Assembly: GCF_003337565.1 (NCBI RefSeq)
Contig: NZ_QPJL01000022.1
Span: 1-60,019 of the forward strand
From: Paracoccus lutimaris
GTDB lineage: Bacteria > Pseudomonadota > Alphaproteobacteria > Rhodobacterales > Rhodobacteraceae
Length of the DNA stretch: 60,019 nt
Direction: 5' to 3'
The translations under genes and the position numbers were made by a program. Under the pieces are notes generated by a model that was not told the DNA's origin, made no database searches, and worked only from the letters and a program-made list of their open reading frames with translations. Positions 7,954-16,211 of the stretch are shown one piece after another. The stretch's first letter is position 1, and each line of letters opens with the position of its first letter.

Positions 7954-8958
7954 TTAGGTCTCCGCTCGATTGCAGGCTTGTTTGGCATAGTGGATCCGTG
8001 CGTCAGGAGGCTTTTCGAGGTCACAAAGCTCCTCGAGCGCCTCTGCAAATTGTGGCTTTGTTTCAAATCCAGCGCCCATCAGAAGATCAAGCGTAACAAA
8101 GGTATGCAGATCTTCCAGTTGACCGATTTCATACTGTTCGGCCCGAATGACGGCGGCGTGGACCTGCCGCTCAAGGGCTTCTAATGAGAGGGCTGACGTC
8201 TGCTTCAACTCGGCCGAAATCAGCCTTGCGGCACCTTCTCGATTTGCGGCAGCAATGGATTGCGCCTCTTGGATAGTCAGGTGCATCAAGCCACCCGGAC
8301 GTCGATCACGCGTGGGGCCGGTCAGCGAGATAAGCGTATCAGCGAACCAGATATTTTCGGGCGAGCAAAGCAGCGCGGAGGCGGGCCCAAGAACGCGTGT
8401 CTGGTTGGCGGGGCTCAAAGCGAAGATGGATTGCGCAATAACATTGGCGTCAGCGTGCCGATAGAGGACGGCGATCTCATTCTCCGCAACGAATTGCTGT
8501 TCGTAGATGGTCAGCGCCGCTTTCGGGTACATCACCACATTGATGCCCCTGAGGTGCTTATAGAGAGCATCGGCTCCATCCGGGCATTGCCAGAACACGG
8601 CGGCCGGGCGGCCGGCAATAAGTGCCATGAGGGCGGGGATGGTGTCCTTTGGCGCGCGGCCGGTTATTTTTTCCGGGTGTTCGTCCAGCCAGACCATATG
8701 CGGGGCGGTGATGATCTGTTCGGGGTTGTTATCGCCGCGATCCAGATAGAGCGGGCGACTGACGAAATCGCCCATCAGCAATTCCTGCGGCAGGTTGTCG
8801 AATTGCGCGCCGTCCAGAACCGCGAAGACCGGCGCGGATTTGTGGTCAAGGGCCAGCAGAGCATCTTCGAGAGAGGTGGGGGCCTGCGGTTCCACTTTCA
8901 GCTCTGTGCGTGCGGGTTTGTTTGCCGCATCAAGCGACCAGGGATCGTCCTGCTGCAT
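7954..8958 (-). CDS. DUF4123-domain T6SS effector adaptor/chaperone (module 1)
   Basis: A 334-residue protein with a DUF4123 domain over about residues 40-170: PVFAVLDGAQFDNLPQELL, then APHMVWLDEHPE, then GRPAAVFWQCPDG, HLRGINVVMYP, and VLYRHADANVIAQ. Such proteins bind a VgrG tip and a specific downstream effector. It begins three bases after the vgrG stop, with a purine-rich GGTAGGGG before the ATG, and ends just before the candidate nuclease. The C-terminal half is helical and may be the effector-binding portion. Confidence 0.8.
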   Translation of the reverse strand: MQQDDPWSLDAANKPARTELKVEPQAPTSLEDALLALDHKSAPVFAVLDGAQFDNLPQELLMGDFVSRPLYLDRGDNNPEQIITAPHMVWLDEHPEKITGRAPKDTIPALMALIAGRPAAVFWQCPDGADALYKHLRGINVVMYPKAALTIYEQQFVAENEIAVLYRHADANVIAQSIFALSPANQTRVLGPASALLCSPENIWFADTLISLTGPTRDRRPGGLMHLTIQEAQSIAAANREGAARLISAELKQTSALSLEALERQVHAAVIRAEQYEIGQLEDLHTFVTLDLLMGAGFETKPQFAEALEELCDLEKPPDARIHYAKQACNRAET

Positions 8959-8961
8959 CCC

Positions 8962-11358
8962 CTACCTCACGAATGGCGTTGCGGATTTGGCCATGGCACG
9001 GAGGCATTTGCTGCCTTCACCGGGGCCGCCGGACTTGAAGTCGATGGCGTTGCCCTCGATCAGCACCTTCAGGCCACGGATGCGGACGCCCGACTTGTTG
9101 ATCTCGACATAGCCGCCGGGTGCGGACAGCAGCAGTGTGTCGTTGGCCTTGATCTCCCAGACCTTCGACGTTCCCTCGAACTTCTCCTCGGACGAGATCT
9201 GGTAGAGCTTGCCCGAACTATGCGCCGCGCGCTGGCCGGTATGGGTGGTGTATTCCTCGCCCACATCGACGGTCTTGGTCTTGCCGACCTGCAGCCGCTG
9301 CTCGACCCCGATCTTGGTGAACTCCTTCTGTCCGACCATGGTGTTGCGCACCGATCCGACCATGGTGTTCTTGAACAATCCGATCTGCTCGGTCCGCGCC
9401 AGGCCGATCGTGTCGGCCTTGAACTTCTCGACCAGCGTGTTCATCACGCCTGAGACCGGCATGATCGCCGACAGCGCCGAGCCAAGCGTCGTGCCGGCGC
9501 CGACCTGCTCGGCCCCGGCGATGGCCCGGTTCTGGCCCGCGCCGTCAAAGGCCGAGATCAGCGGGCTCGATGCCATCTCGCCGCCGACGGTCGCGGCCAC
9601 GACACCACCCAGAAAGGCCGGGATCGAGGGATCGCCCGCTTCGCCCGCGACATTCAGCGCGTCCTTGGTCGCCTGACCGGCGATCCCGGCAAGCGCCGCG
9701 AAGAGCCCCATCTTGCCGCCACCGACGGTCAGGTTCATCGAGCCGCCGATGCGTTCCTGATGATTGCTGCCGATCTCGATCGATTTGTTGCTGCCGACGC
9801 TTTCGATCTGGTCATTATCCACCCGCTTCATGCGGTTGTTCAGAACCTTCAGCGTCTGGTCCTTCTGGGCATGAATAGCGATATTCTCCTGCCCGACCTC
9901 ATCCTCGAAGCTGATCTCATTGAAGCCCTCGCCTTGATGGGTCTTGGAGCGCCAGACGGCCTTGGTCTTGTGTTCGGGCAGCGGGTATGGCGCGTCGTTC
10001 TTGCCGTTGAATACGTTCCCCACGACGATGGGCTTGTCGGGATCACCTTCAAGGAACTCGACCAGTACCTCCATGCCGATGCGGGGGATGACCATGCCGC
10101 CCCATCCGGCGCCGGCCCAGTTCTGGCTGACCCGGCAGCGCATGGAATAGGCGTTCTGCAAATCCCAGTGGAAGCGCACCAGAATACGGCCGTATTCGTC
10201 GCAGTCGATCTCGCCCTCGCCCACGACCTCGGCGGTCTGCGGCCCCTGAACCACCGCCAGCGGGGTCCGCTTCGGCGGCGCCATCGGCGCGGTGTCGGGC
10301 ATCAGCACATAGCTGCCGGTAAAGGCATAGCCGTCGCTGCCCTGCCCGCCGGAACCATAAGCCTCGCTCACGAAGTGATGGCTGGCCGAGAGGCACAGAT
10401 AGGTCTCGCCGGTCCCCGGCACCCTGTCGCCCGACAGTGTCATCCGCATCCCGGCGCCGAGTGAGACACAGTCGCCTACCGCGCGGTTGCGCCGGTCGGC
10501 GCCGCGCTCCTGCTCGGTGCGCAGACCCGCGACCAACCGGCCGACATCCTGCGCCAGGTAGTCGCCCGGGTAGTCGAAGCTTTCGATCTGGCCTTGCGCG
10601 TATTGGGCATCGCCCAGACGATCCACTTCCATGGCCTGGCTGGGCTTCTTGAAGTTGTAATCGACCAGCCTGACCGCGCCGGTGGTTACATTGCGCTCAG
10701 GCGCCCAGTCCCAGAAATGCTCCTGCTCATATTGGTGATGGCCATCATAGCGCTTGAAGGGGCGCGGCCCGATCTCTTCATGGGCCAGAACGTCGTCGGT
10801 TAGGACCAGCGTGTGGCTGCCCATCGCGTGCCTGAAGTGGAAGCTGATCCCGTGTCGCTCCATCTGCCGGCGGGCGAAGTCCAGATCGGATTCGCGATAT
10901 TGCACGGTGTATTCAAGCGTCGGGTAGTCCTTCGACAGACTTATCTCCAGCGCCGGATCGCCTAGGGACGCGTAATCCGACAGCAGCTCCTGCAGGATCT
11001 CGATCACGGTCTTGTTGTGAAAGATCCGCTGGTTGCGCCGTCGCCCGGCCAACCAGAACCATGGCCGCAGCGTCAGATCGTAACGATGCCCGTTCTCGCC
11101 CACACCCGCCCAACGTGCTGAGGTGACGATACCGTCAAAGGGCCGCATTTCCTCATGAGCCTCGATCTCAACAGTGGCATGGGTGCCGATCAGCGCGTCG
11201 AAATCCAGATCGTCCCGGGTGGCGAGGGCCTCGACGCGATATTCGAAGAGGTCATTCAGATGATCGCTGCCATCAAAACGTAGGAGGGACAGAACATCGG
11301 CCCCAAGCTCCGTGGTCAACCGACCCAACCGCTCGGTCTGGCTAAAGGGGGCGTTCAC
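8962..11358 (-). CDS. vgrG: T6SS spike protein VgrG
   Basis: A 798-residue VgrG trimer-forming spike. The gp27-like base occupies about residues 15-380 (with LTLRPWFWLAGRRRNQRIF and the YRESDLDFARRQMERHGI block); the OB-fold contains RVSQNWAGAGWGGMVIPRIG and GDPDKPIVVGNVFN, and repeated short beta strands form the needle. About 110 residues rich in Gly/Ala and hydrophobic positions (about 547-656) interrupt the needle repeats, which is unusual. I choose GTG at 11358 because GGAGG lies seven bases upstream; a TTG sits one codon earlier. It heads the minus-strand cargo series. No tss structural genes are in the window, so this is an orphan vgrG island. Confidence 0.93.
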   Translation of the reverse strand: MNAPFSQTERLGRLTTELGADVLSLLRFDGSDHLNDLFEYRVEALATRDDLDFDALIGTHATVEIEAHEEMRPFDGIVTSARWAGVGENGHRYDLTLRPWFWLAGRRRNQRIFHNKTVIEILQELLSDYASLGDPALEISLSKDYPTLEYTVQYRESDLDFARRQMERHGISFHFRHAMGSHTLVLTDDVLAHEEIGPRPFKRYDGHHQYEQEHFWDWAPERNVTTGAVRLVDYNFKKPSQAMEVDRLGDAQYAQGQIESFDYPGDYLAQDVGRLVAGLRTEQERGADRRNRAVGDCVSLGAGMRMTLSGDRVPGTGETYLCLSASHHFVSEAYGSGGQGSDGYAFTGSYVLMPDTAPMAPPKRTPLAVVQGPQTAEVVGEGEIDCDEYGRILVRFHWDLQNAYSMRCRVSQNWAGAGWGGMVIPRIGMEVLVEFLEGDPDKPIVVGNVFNGKNDAPYPLPEHKTKAVWRSKTHQGEGFNEISFEDEVGQENIAIHAQKDQTLKVLNNRMKRVDNDQIESVGSNKSIEIGSNHQERIGGSMNLTVGGGKMGLFAALAGIAGQATKDALNVAGEAGDPSIPAFLGGVVAATVGGEMASSPLISAFDGAGQNRAIAGAEQVGAGTTLGSALSAIMPVSGVMNTLVEKFKADTIGLARTEQIGLFKNTMVGSVRNTMVGQKEFTKIGVEQRLQVGKTKTVDVGEEYTTHTGQRAAHSSGKLYQISSEEKFEGTSKVWEIKANDTLLLSAPGGYVEINKSGVRIRGLKVLIEGNAIDFKSGGPGEGSKCLRAMAKSATPFVR

Positions 11359-11505
11359 CAACCAGCCTCCAAAATCTTCAACTACGCATCAACCCCACGC
11401 TGATAGCATATTGCGCAAATCACCGCCAGCGACAGTTGGCTAGGGTCAGCAGAGTTCAACCTTGCATCCATTGGTCTCAGTTCCGGCGCTTTGGGTTGAT
11501 GAGAT

Positions 11506-11525
11506 GAGCGGGCCCCGGCCCGCTC
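11506..11525. repeat. Perfect 9-base inverted repeat between vgrG and vapB
   Basis: GAGCGGGCC and its reverse complement are separated by two bases. There is no T-run on either side, so it is not a clear terminator. It lies in the 270-base space between the divergent vgrG and vapB genes and could be a hairpin or a regulator site. Confidence 0.4.
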
Positions 11526-11588
11526 CTCACAATACGGGTTGTAGGGACGGGGCTGGCGCCGGTGCAGATTGAAAATCTCCGCATGATG

Positions 11589-11612
11589 ATGTATATGTCA
11601 CTGCATATACAT
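11589..11612 (+). promoter_or_regulatory. Palindromic operator upstream of vapBC
   Basis: ATGTATATG and its exact reverse complement CATATACAT flank a 6-base spacer (TCACTG), ending 19 bases before the vapB ATG. VapBC operons are normally repressed by the VapB AbrB-type domain, alone or with VapC, binding such a palindrome. An AT-rich core also fits an overlapping promoter -10 element. The repeat is seen directly; the function is inferred from the family. Confidence 0.65.
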
Positions 11613-11631
11613 ATGAACAGGAGGGGCGATC

Positions 11632-11895
11632 ATGCCGCGACCGCAGTCATATTCAGAACCTCGTGAAGCCAAGCTCTTTCGTAACAACAAGAGCCAGGCT
11701 GTCCGAATTCCCGCAGACTTCGAGATGCCGGGGGATCGGGTGAACATCTATCGTGATGGGAACCGGCTTATCATCGAGCCGGTGCGCCGCAAGAACCTGC
11801 TTGAAGTGTTGGCTGGGCTAGGCCCACTCGGACCAGAGGATCAGTTTCCAGACGTGGACGAGACGCTTCTCCCGGCCAGGGAAGTCGACCTTTGA
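11632..11895 (+). CDS. vapB: VapB-type antitoxin, AbrB/SpoVT family
   Basis: An 87-residue protein with an AbrB-like swapped-hairpin N-terminus (KLFRNNKSQAVRIPADFEM...DRVNIYRDGNRLIIEP, residues 14-53) for DNA binding and a C-terminal tail (about 55-87) that should wrap the toxin. Strong AGGAGGGG site before the ATG. Ends in a one-codon-shifted overlap with vapC, the usual coupled order antitoxin-toxin. Likely autoregulated through the palindrome just upstream. It neutralises the PIN-domain RNase encoded next. Confidence 0.9.
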   Translation: MPRPQSYSEPREAKLFRNNKSQAVRIPADFEMPGDRVNIYRDGNRLIIEPVRRKNLLEVLAGLGPLGPEDQFPDVDETLLPAREVDL

Positions 11896-12293
11896 CCCTC
11901 TACATGCTCGACACCAATATCGTCTCCGATCTGCTGCGACATCCTGACGGCAGCGTGGCAAAGCGCATTGCCGAGGTCGGCCCGGACGCAATCTGCGTGA
12001 GCATCATCACAGCCGCAGAGCTGCGATATGGGTGCGCCAGGAAAGGGTTTGCGAAACTCCTGGCGCATGTTGAAGCGATACTGGAAAGTGTGCAGATTCT
12101 GGCGCTCGATGTGCCTGCTGACGCGGAGTATGGCGGCATTCGTGCCGAGCTTGAGGCCGCTGGCAAGCCCATTGGTCCGAACGACCTGTTGATCGCGTCA
12201 CATGCCTGCGCCGCAGGTGCAATCCTCGTGACTGACAACACGGACGAGTTTTCCCGCGTTCGCGGGCTGCGGGTTGAAAACTGGATCAGGTAG
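11892..12293 (+). CDS. vapC: VapC-type PIN-domain RNase toxin
   Basis: A 133-residue PIN domain with the acidic metal-binding set: MLDTNIVSD (first Asp), AELRYG (Glu near residue 43), and the C-terminal GPNDLLIASHA and VTDNTDEF with the later Asp residues. VapC toxins cleave tRNA or rRNA until bound by VapB. The frame opens at a TTG overlapping the vapB stop (TTGA); an internal ATG at 11904 begins directly at the MLDTN motif and is the alternative start. All catalytic acids appear present, so it should be active. Confidence 0.9.
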   Translation: MTLYMLDTNIVSDLLRHPDGSVAKRIAEVGPDAICVSIITAAELRYGCARKGFAKLLAHVEAILESVQILALDVPADAEYGGIRAELEAAGKPIGPNDLLIASHACAAGAILVTDNTDEFSRVRGLRVENWIR

Positions 12294-12415
12294 TCGATGA
12301 ACCGGGGTTCGATCCATGAATCTGAACGCCGCTCAGGGAAGGGACACTTCCAGACCCCATCGACCCGAAACGCCGGATAGCCCAGAAAACAGATCATGAG
12401 CACCTTTTGCTGTCA

Positions 12416-12736
12416 TCATTGGGCGCATTCCTGCGAATGCGTTATAGGAATGCGTCGTCCCCGCTCCGCCTTCGTTACCTCAATCAAGGCCGCGACATCG
12501 CGCTCAGCTCTAAGCACTGTCGGCAGCCCGCGCTTTCGCATATCACGGAGTAATCCCTGTCCAAATATCTGTGCAGCACACAGCTGATAGGGCGTGCCCG
12601 CAAAGCGGGACAGCGCAATAGCCATCAGGTCAACCTTTGCTTTCCGACGCCGCATTTGATCCCTACAATTGGCAACGGATTCCACCAACCAGCCTTCGCC
12701 GACTGGCGATAGCTCAAGCAATGGGAACAGCAGCAA
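12416..12736 (-). pseudogene. C-terminal fragment of a TniQ-like gene
   Basis: A minus-strand frame (open back to 12892) whose last 75 or so residues align without gaps to the C-terminus of the full TniQ at 13739-15250: an L-x-x-IA...T...L segment, then DMRKRGLPTV versus DRRRRGLAAL, then RDVAALIEVTKAERGRRIP versus QDIAPLLEAAKLTRRRVLP. The upstream part of the frame has no TniQ N-terminal domain or zinc finger and runs antisense into the next plus-strand gene. I read it as the remaining tail of a second tniQ copy. Frame alone could be a small intact gene, but less likely. Confidence 0.5.
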
Positions 12737-13714
12737 ATGGAAGTCATACGCTTCTGTCGGGACGGGGTGCTCCGTCGCTCCTTCAGTATCGGCAGCAGGC
12801 GTACTGACAACCGGATCTCGCGGCGGGTGCCTTTGAGGGTGTGGGAGAACGCCGTAGATCCTGATGTATTTCTGAAATCCTTGAGTTCTCATGTCATTTT
12901 TGAGGACGGGCTGACGGTTGGCGAACTGATGGCGAACCTTGCCCCTTGGGCCGACACGATGACCGGGGTGGCCGCCATGGATTTTCCGGCCTTCCTCGCC
13001 GAAACGAGGCGTCCGTCCGCCGAGCCGCTAGAGGAGATATCGCATGTCGCTTTGCGCTATCACGTCTCGATCCAACCCGTGCCCGCATTCGAAAAATGCG
13101 AACCGTTGCTCCGCAAGACCAATGACGGATTGGACGCAGCCACGCCCGGAAAGCGGCTGCGGACAGGTCGTTTACAGGTGGAGGCAGGTTGGGACAACCA
13201 CGCCATCCTCAAGCCGGAACGACGGTATCTCTATGACGGAAGCGAAAGTATTTCGCTGAGTTTCTCACCGCTGTCAGACTGGCAGCACCTGCCGATCATG
13301 ATCAAGATGACGGGTACATTGGTGGACGAAACTGCGTTGGCAGGCAGCGCCGCCTATCTTGGTACGAGGAAGGCTCTCACCCGCAAGGACCACCCCAACG
13401 TGAGCGCTCAGGTACTGTCTGACGGGCGGCGGGGCAATCATGAAATCCAGATCGATGCACCTCTGCCGACGTTCTTCGACAGTATCGTGCGTGGATTCCT
13501 GTGGGATGTCGGCTTTCATTATACCCCCAAAGAACGCGACCGATTCAGCGAGGATCTGCGCGACCAGGCCGAAAAGATCGACGCTGGCACCATTGCCGCC
13601 GACGAGGACAAGTATGATCGTCAGGATCGGGAAGAGTTCGAGGCAGGTTTGAAAATGCTTGAGCGACTTGAGGCGGTCGCGGCAAAGATCGGCCTTCCGA
13701 TCCAAGAGCTATGA
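12737..13714 (+). CDS. Protein of unknown function in accessory region
   Basis: A frame of 325 codons at its longest, but the first 45 or so residues are antisense to the TniQ-like fragment and are low-complexity Arg-rich, so the real start is probably near 12860-12900, where DVFLKSLSSHVIFEDGLTVGELMANLAPW begins to look like genuine protein. The product would be about 280 residues, acidic at the C-terminus (ADEDKYDRQDREEFEAGLK, likely helical). No signal peptide or membrane segment. I recognise no family. It ends 24 bases before the tniQ stop on the opposite strand and may be transposon cargo. Confidence 0.55.
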   Translation: MEVIRFCRDGVLRRSFSIGSRRTDNRISRRVPLRVWENAVDPDVFLKSLSSHVIFEDGLTVGELMANLAPWADTMTGVAAMDFPAFLAETRRPSAEPLEEISHVALRYHVSIQPVPAFEKCEPLLRKTNDGLDAATPGKRLRTGRLQVEAGWDNHAILKPERRYLYDGSESISLSFSPLSDWQHLPIMIKMTGTLVDETALAGSAAYLGTRKALTRKDHPNVSAQVLSDGRRGNHEIQIDAPLPTFFDSIVRGFLWDVGFHYTPKERDRFSEDLRDQAEKIDAGTIAADEDKYDRQDREEFEAGLKMLERLEAVAAKIGLPIQEL

Positions 13715-13738
13715 TCAGATAGCCTTGAATGCCACCAA

Positions 13739-15250
13739 TTAGGTATTCGCACTGGTTATGCTGCTATTAATACCAGCAGGCAGGACTCTGCGCCGAGTTA
13801 ACTTTGCGGCTTCCAACAGCGGAGCAATATCCTGGTCCGCCACACAGAGCGCCGCCAACCCACGTCGCCGTCGATCAGGAATGAAGGTCACATCCGCACC
13901 TCGCGCGGCGAGTAGCAGTTGGGATGTCCGCGTCCGGTTTGCCCGCGCGATGGTGGTCAACGGGGTCCTGGCAGTCCTGCCGCCTGACCTCTGAACCTGC
14001 GCTGGACTACTCCACCGGTTCAGGAATGCATCCAACGTCTCAGGTCGAAACCCCACCATCCTGTCGTTGAACCGATAGTCGGGCACCAGCACCTCATCCG
14101 CCATCAAACCTCGCAGCACATCGACACTGACACGGAGATAGCGCGCGGCGTCCTGAGCATTGATCAAATCCTTCAGCCTCGGGGCGAGATCGGCGATCAG
14201 GGACGGATCGACCTCATCACTGGCACCGGCACGGATGCCGTGCTGGGCCATCAGCACTTGGGCGGTGATTTTCAAACCGATCCCGTGTTGCGTGCAGAGC
14301 GAACGCAAGGTAGTTGGCGGAGTGCCGCGTGTCCTGATGCCGAATACCTTCTCCTGATGGGTGAAGCGGAAGTTCTCGCCGACATATTCGGCAAGGACGG
14401 CGCAGATCGGCTGATAGGCAGGCTGATCCTTGCGGAAGTAGAATGGATTGAAGGCCCGACCGAACGCGTGGTGATAGTCGTTACCATATCGTCCCCGGCC
14501 AATATGCTGGCCCAAGAAATCCTTGATTGCCATGGGCCCCTGGATCAGCACGTCCGCCCCGATATGGCCGTGCTGGCTAAGTTCATCGGCAGATATGCCC
14601 TCCCAACTGGCCTGCGGCCCACGGGTGGCCAATGCGCCGAAGACCTCCGCTGTATGGACAACGACATCAAGCTGCACGCCATCGATCCAGCGCCCGGCAG
14701 ATCGCCCATCGAGACGTTCGAGAATGTAGGCTTCGAGGGTGGTGGGTTGGTCTGCAATTGGTGGCGGTACTTGCGCCGCCACCAGTGCCGGGATCATCCG
14801 GGAGAGATCGGATTGCATCCTTGCCTTTTTCGGAGGCTTGACGGCCATCAGCCTGACACCATGCTCGCCACAGACATGGTTGGCATCGATCAACCAATCC
14901 GTCCGCCCGATGCAGATCGCCCACATATCGCCTGCTGCCAGCCCGGCGATGCAAATCGGGCAGAACCGATAGCGATCCGGCGTACATTGCACTTTGTTAC
15001 CAGGATCGGCCCCTAATTGCAGGCGGCGCGGATTTCTGGCATCCATGGCGCCGTGGCGAAGCGCCTGTGGATTACAGCCGGTATATCTGGCAAGGCGTTC
15101 GATACTGTGCCGATCCCCCATCAGGAGGGCACGGAGGTCCAGATCGAAGAGATGGGTCAACTCTGGCAGCGAGGCCAGACCCGACAGCCGGGCGATGCGA
15201 TAGCCGTAGGAAGCAATGGTTTCGCGGGGGTGCGGGGCGGAAAAGATCAT
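13739..15250 (-). CDS. tniQ: TniQ family transposition target-selection protein
   Basis: A 503-residue TniQ/TnsD-type protein. The N-terminus carries PHPRETIASYGYRIARLSGL, the TniQ start motif, followed by a zinc finger (CPICIAG...CGEHG, about residues 100-135), a GENFRFTHQEKVFGI core region and two helix-turn-helix-like units. TniQ proteins choose the insertion site for Tn7/Tn5053-like elements and recruit TniB. ATG at 15250 has GGAGG eight bases upstream and follows the tniB stop by one base; the frame could extend 21 codons further but would then overlap tniB. No tniA transposase or resolvase is present nearby, so the element cannot move on its own. Confidence 0.85.
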   Translation of the reverse strand: MIFSAPHPRETIASYGYRIARLSGLASLPELTHLFDLDLRALLMGDRHSIERLARYTGCNPQALRHGAMDARNPRRLQLGADPGNKVQCTPDRYRFCPICIAGLAAGDMWAICIGRTDWLIDANHVCGEHGVRLMAVKPPKKARMQSDLSRMIPALVAAQVPPPIADQPTTLEAYILERLDGRSAGRWIDGVQLDVVVHTAEVFGALATRGPQASWEGISADELSQHGHIGADVLIQGPMAIKDFLGQHIGRGRYGNDYHHAFGRAFNPFYFRKDQPAYQPICAVLAEYVGENFRFTHQEKVFGIRTRGTPPTTLRSLCTQHGIGLKITAQVLMAQHGIRAGASDEVDPSLIADLAPRLKDLINAQDAARYLRVSVDVLRGLMADEVLVPDYRFNDRMVGFRPETLDAFLNRWSSPAQVQRSGGRTARTPLTTIARANRTRTSQLLLAARGADVTFIPDRRRRGLAALCVADQDIAPLLEAAKLTRRRVLPAGINSSITSANT

Positions 15251-15251
15251 C

Positions 15252-16211
15252 TTAGCGCCTCCCGCGTGGTTTTCTGCGGCCTCCCTTGGGCGGCGTCGGA
15301 GGCTCCGGGTCAAGAGGAGCCCTCCCGGTCGGTATGCTGCGGAAATCAGGCACCAGGAATGGATTTCGCGCTGATACGTCCCCGCTACGCTCAGCGTAAA
15401 AGCGGGCGAAATCCTTGAGGCCGACCGCTGCCTTTCCGTCGCCTAAAGCACGGGTGATCGCACCGATGATCAGTTCGACCACGATCCCGAATTGTTCGCG
15501 CCCTGCATGGATCAGGCGGGGGACGAATTCGACATCCGCCAAATCAGGCGCCAACGGCAGATCCGCGAGGCCAGCATAACCCGCCGTCAGGCCGCGAACC
15601 TCGTCGCAGGCATCGAACTCGGTCACCGGTAGAAAGCGGACGACAAAGAACCGCCTGGACAGCTGGGGATCCTGCATCAGCAGGTCGTTCAGTTCCAGCG
15701 TGCCACTGACGATCAGATTGACCGGCCAGTCGGGGATCTGCATCAGGCTTTTGAGCGCATTGATGACTGCGGCCTTCTCGGTTTCGGATCCTCGGCCGCC
15801 AAGCTCCTGGCCTTCATCGAGGTGGATCAGCCAGCATTTGCGCAATCGCAGATGGTGGTGGACCAGCTCCCACATGCGTGAGGCTGTTGTGTCCCGCAGG
15901 ATCGGGAAACTCAGTGCTTGCAGAATGCCCCGGGCGAGATCCTTCTGGGTGGCCGGAGTCGGGACGCGGATCGATATCCACCGCAACTCGCCCGATTCGG
16001 TGTGGGGTAAGTCCATCCGGCGCAGGATCCGCTGAACGGTGGTGGTTTTGCCGCTGCCGGATTCGCCGATCACGGCGATGCCACGCCCCTCCGACGACAG
16101 GCCAAGGCTTAACTCAGCCTGCCGCTTGTCCATCAACTCGCGGAACAGCCGCAGGGTGGTATCGTAGCCCGGATGCCTTTGCCGCAATGGCGGTGCTGCG
16201 CGACGGCTCAC
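15252..16211 (-). CDS. tniB: TniB/TnsC-type AAA+ ATPase of a transposon, 5' end probably rearranged
   Basis: A 319-residue AAA+ ATPase: Walker A GESGSGKTT near residue 50, Walker B WLIHLDEGQEL near 130, sensor region IVSGTLELNDLL near 165 and arginine-finger-type LSRRFFVVRF near 185. TniB links the TniQ-bound target to the transposase. The first 12 or so residues (Arg/Pro-rich, starting at GTG 16211) are antisense to a helicase relic on the other strand, so the native N-terminus appears to be lost at a junction near 16172; an ATG at 16133 is an alternative start. Directly upstream of tniQ with one base between. Confidence 0.8.
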   Translation of the reverse strand: MSRRAAPPLRQRHPGYDTTLRLFRELMDKRQAELSLGLSSEGRGIAVIGESGSGKTTTVQRILRRMDLPHTESGELRWISIRVPTPATQKDLARGILQALSFPILRDTTASRMWELVHHHLRLRKCWLIHLDEGQELGGRGSETEKAAVINALKSLMQIPDWPVNLIVSGTLELNDLLMQDPQLSRRFFVVRFLPVTEFDACDEVRGLTAGYAGLADLPLAPDLADVEFVPRLIHAGREQFGIVVELIIGAITRALGDGKAAVGLKDFARFYAERSGDVSARNPFLVPDFRSIPTGRAPLDPEPPTPPKGGRRKPRGRR

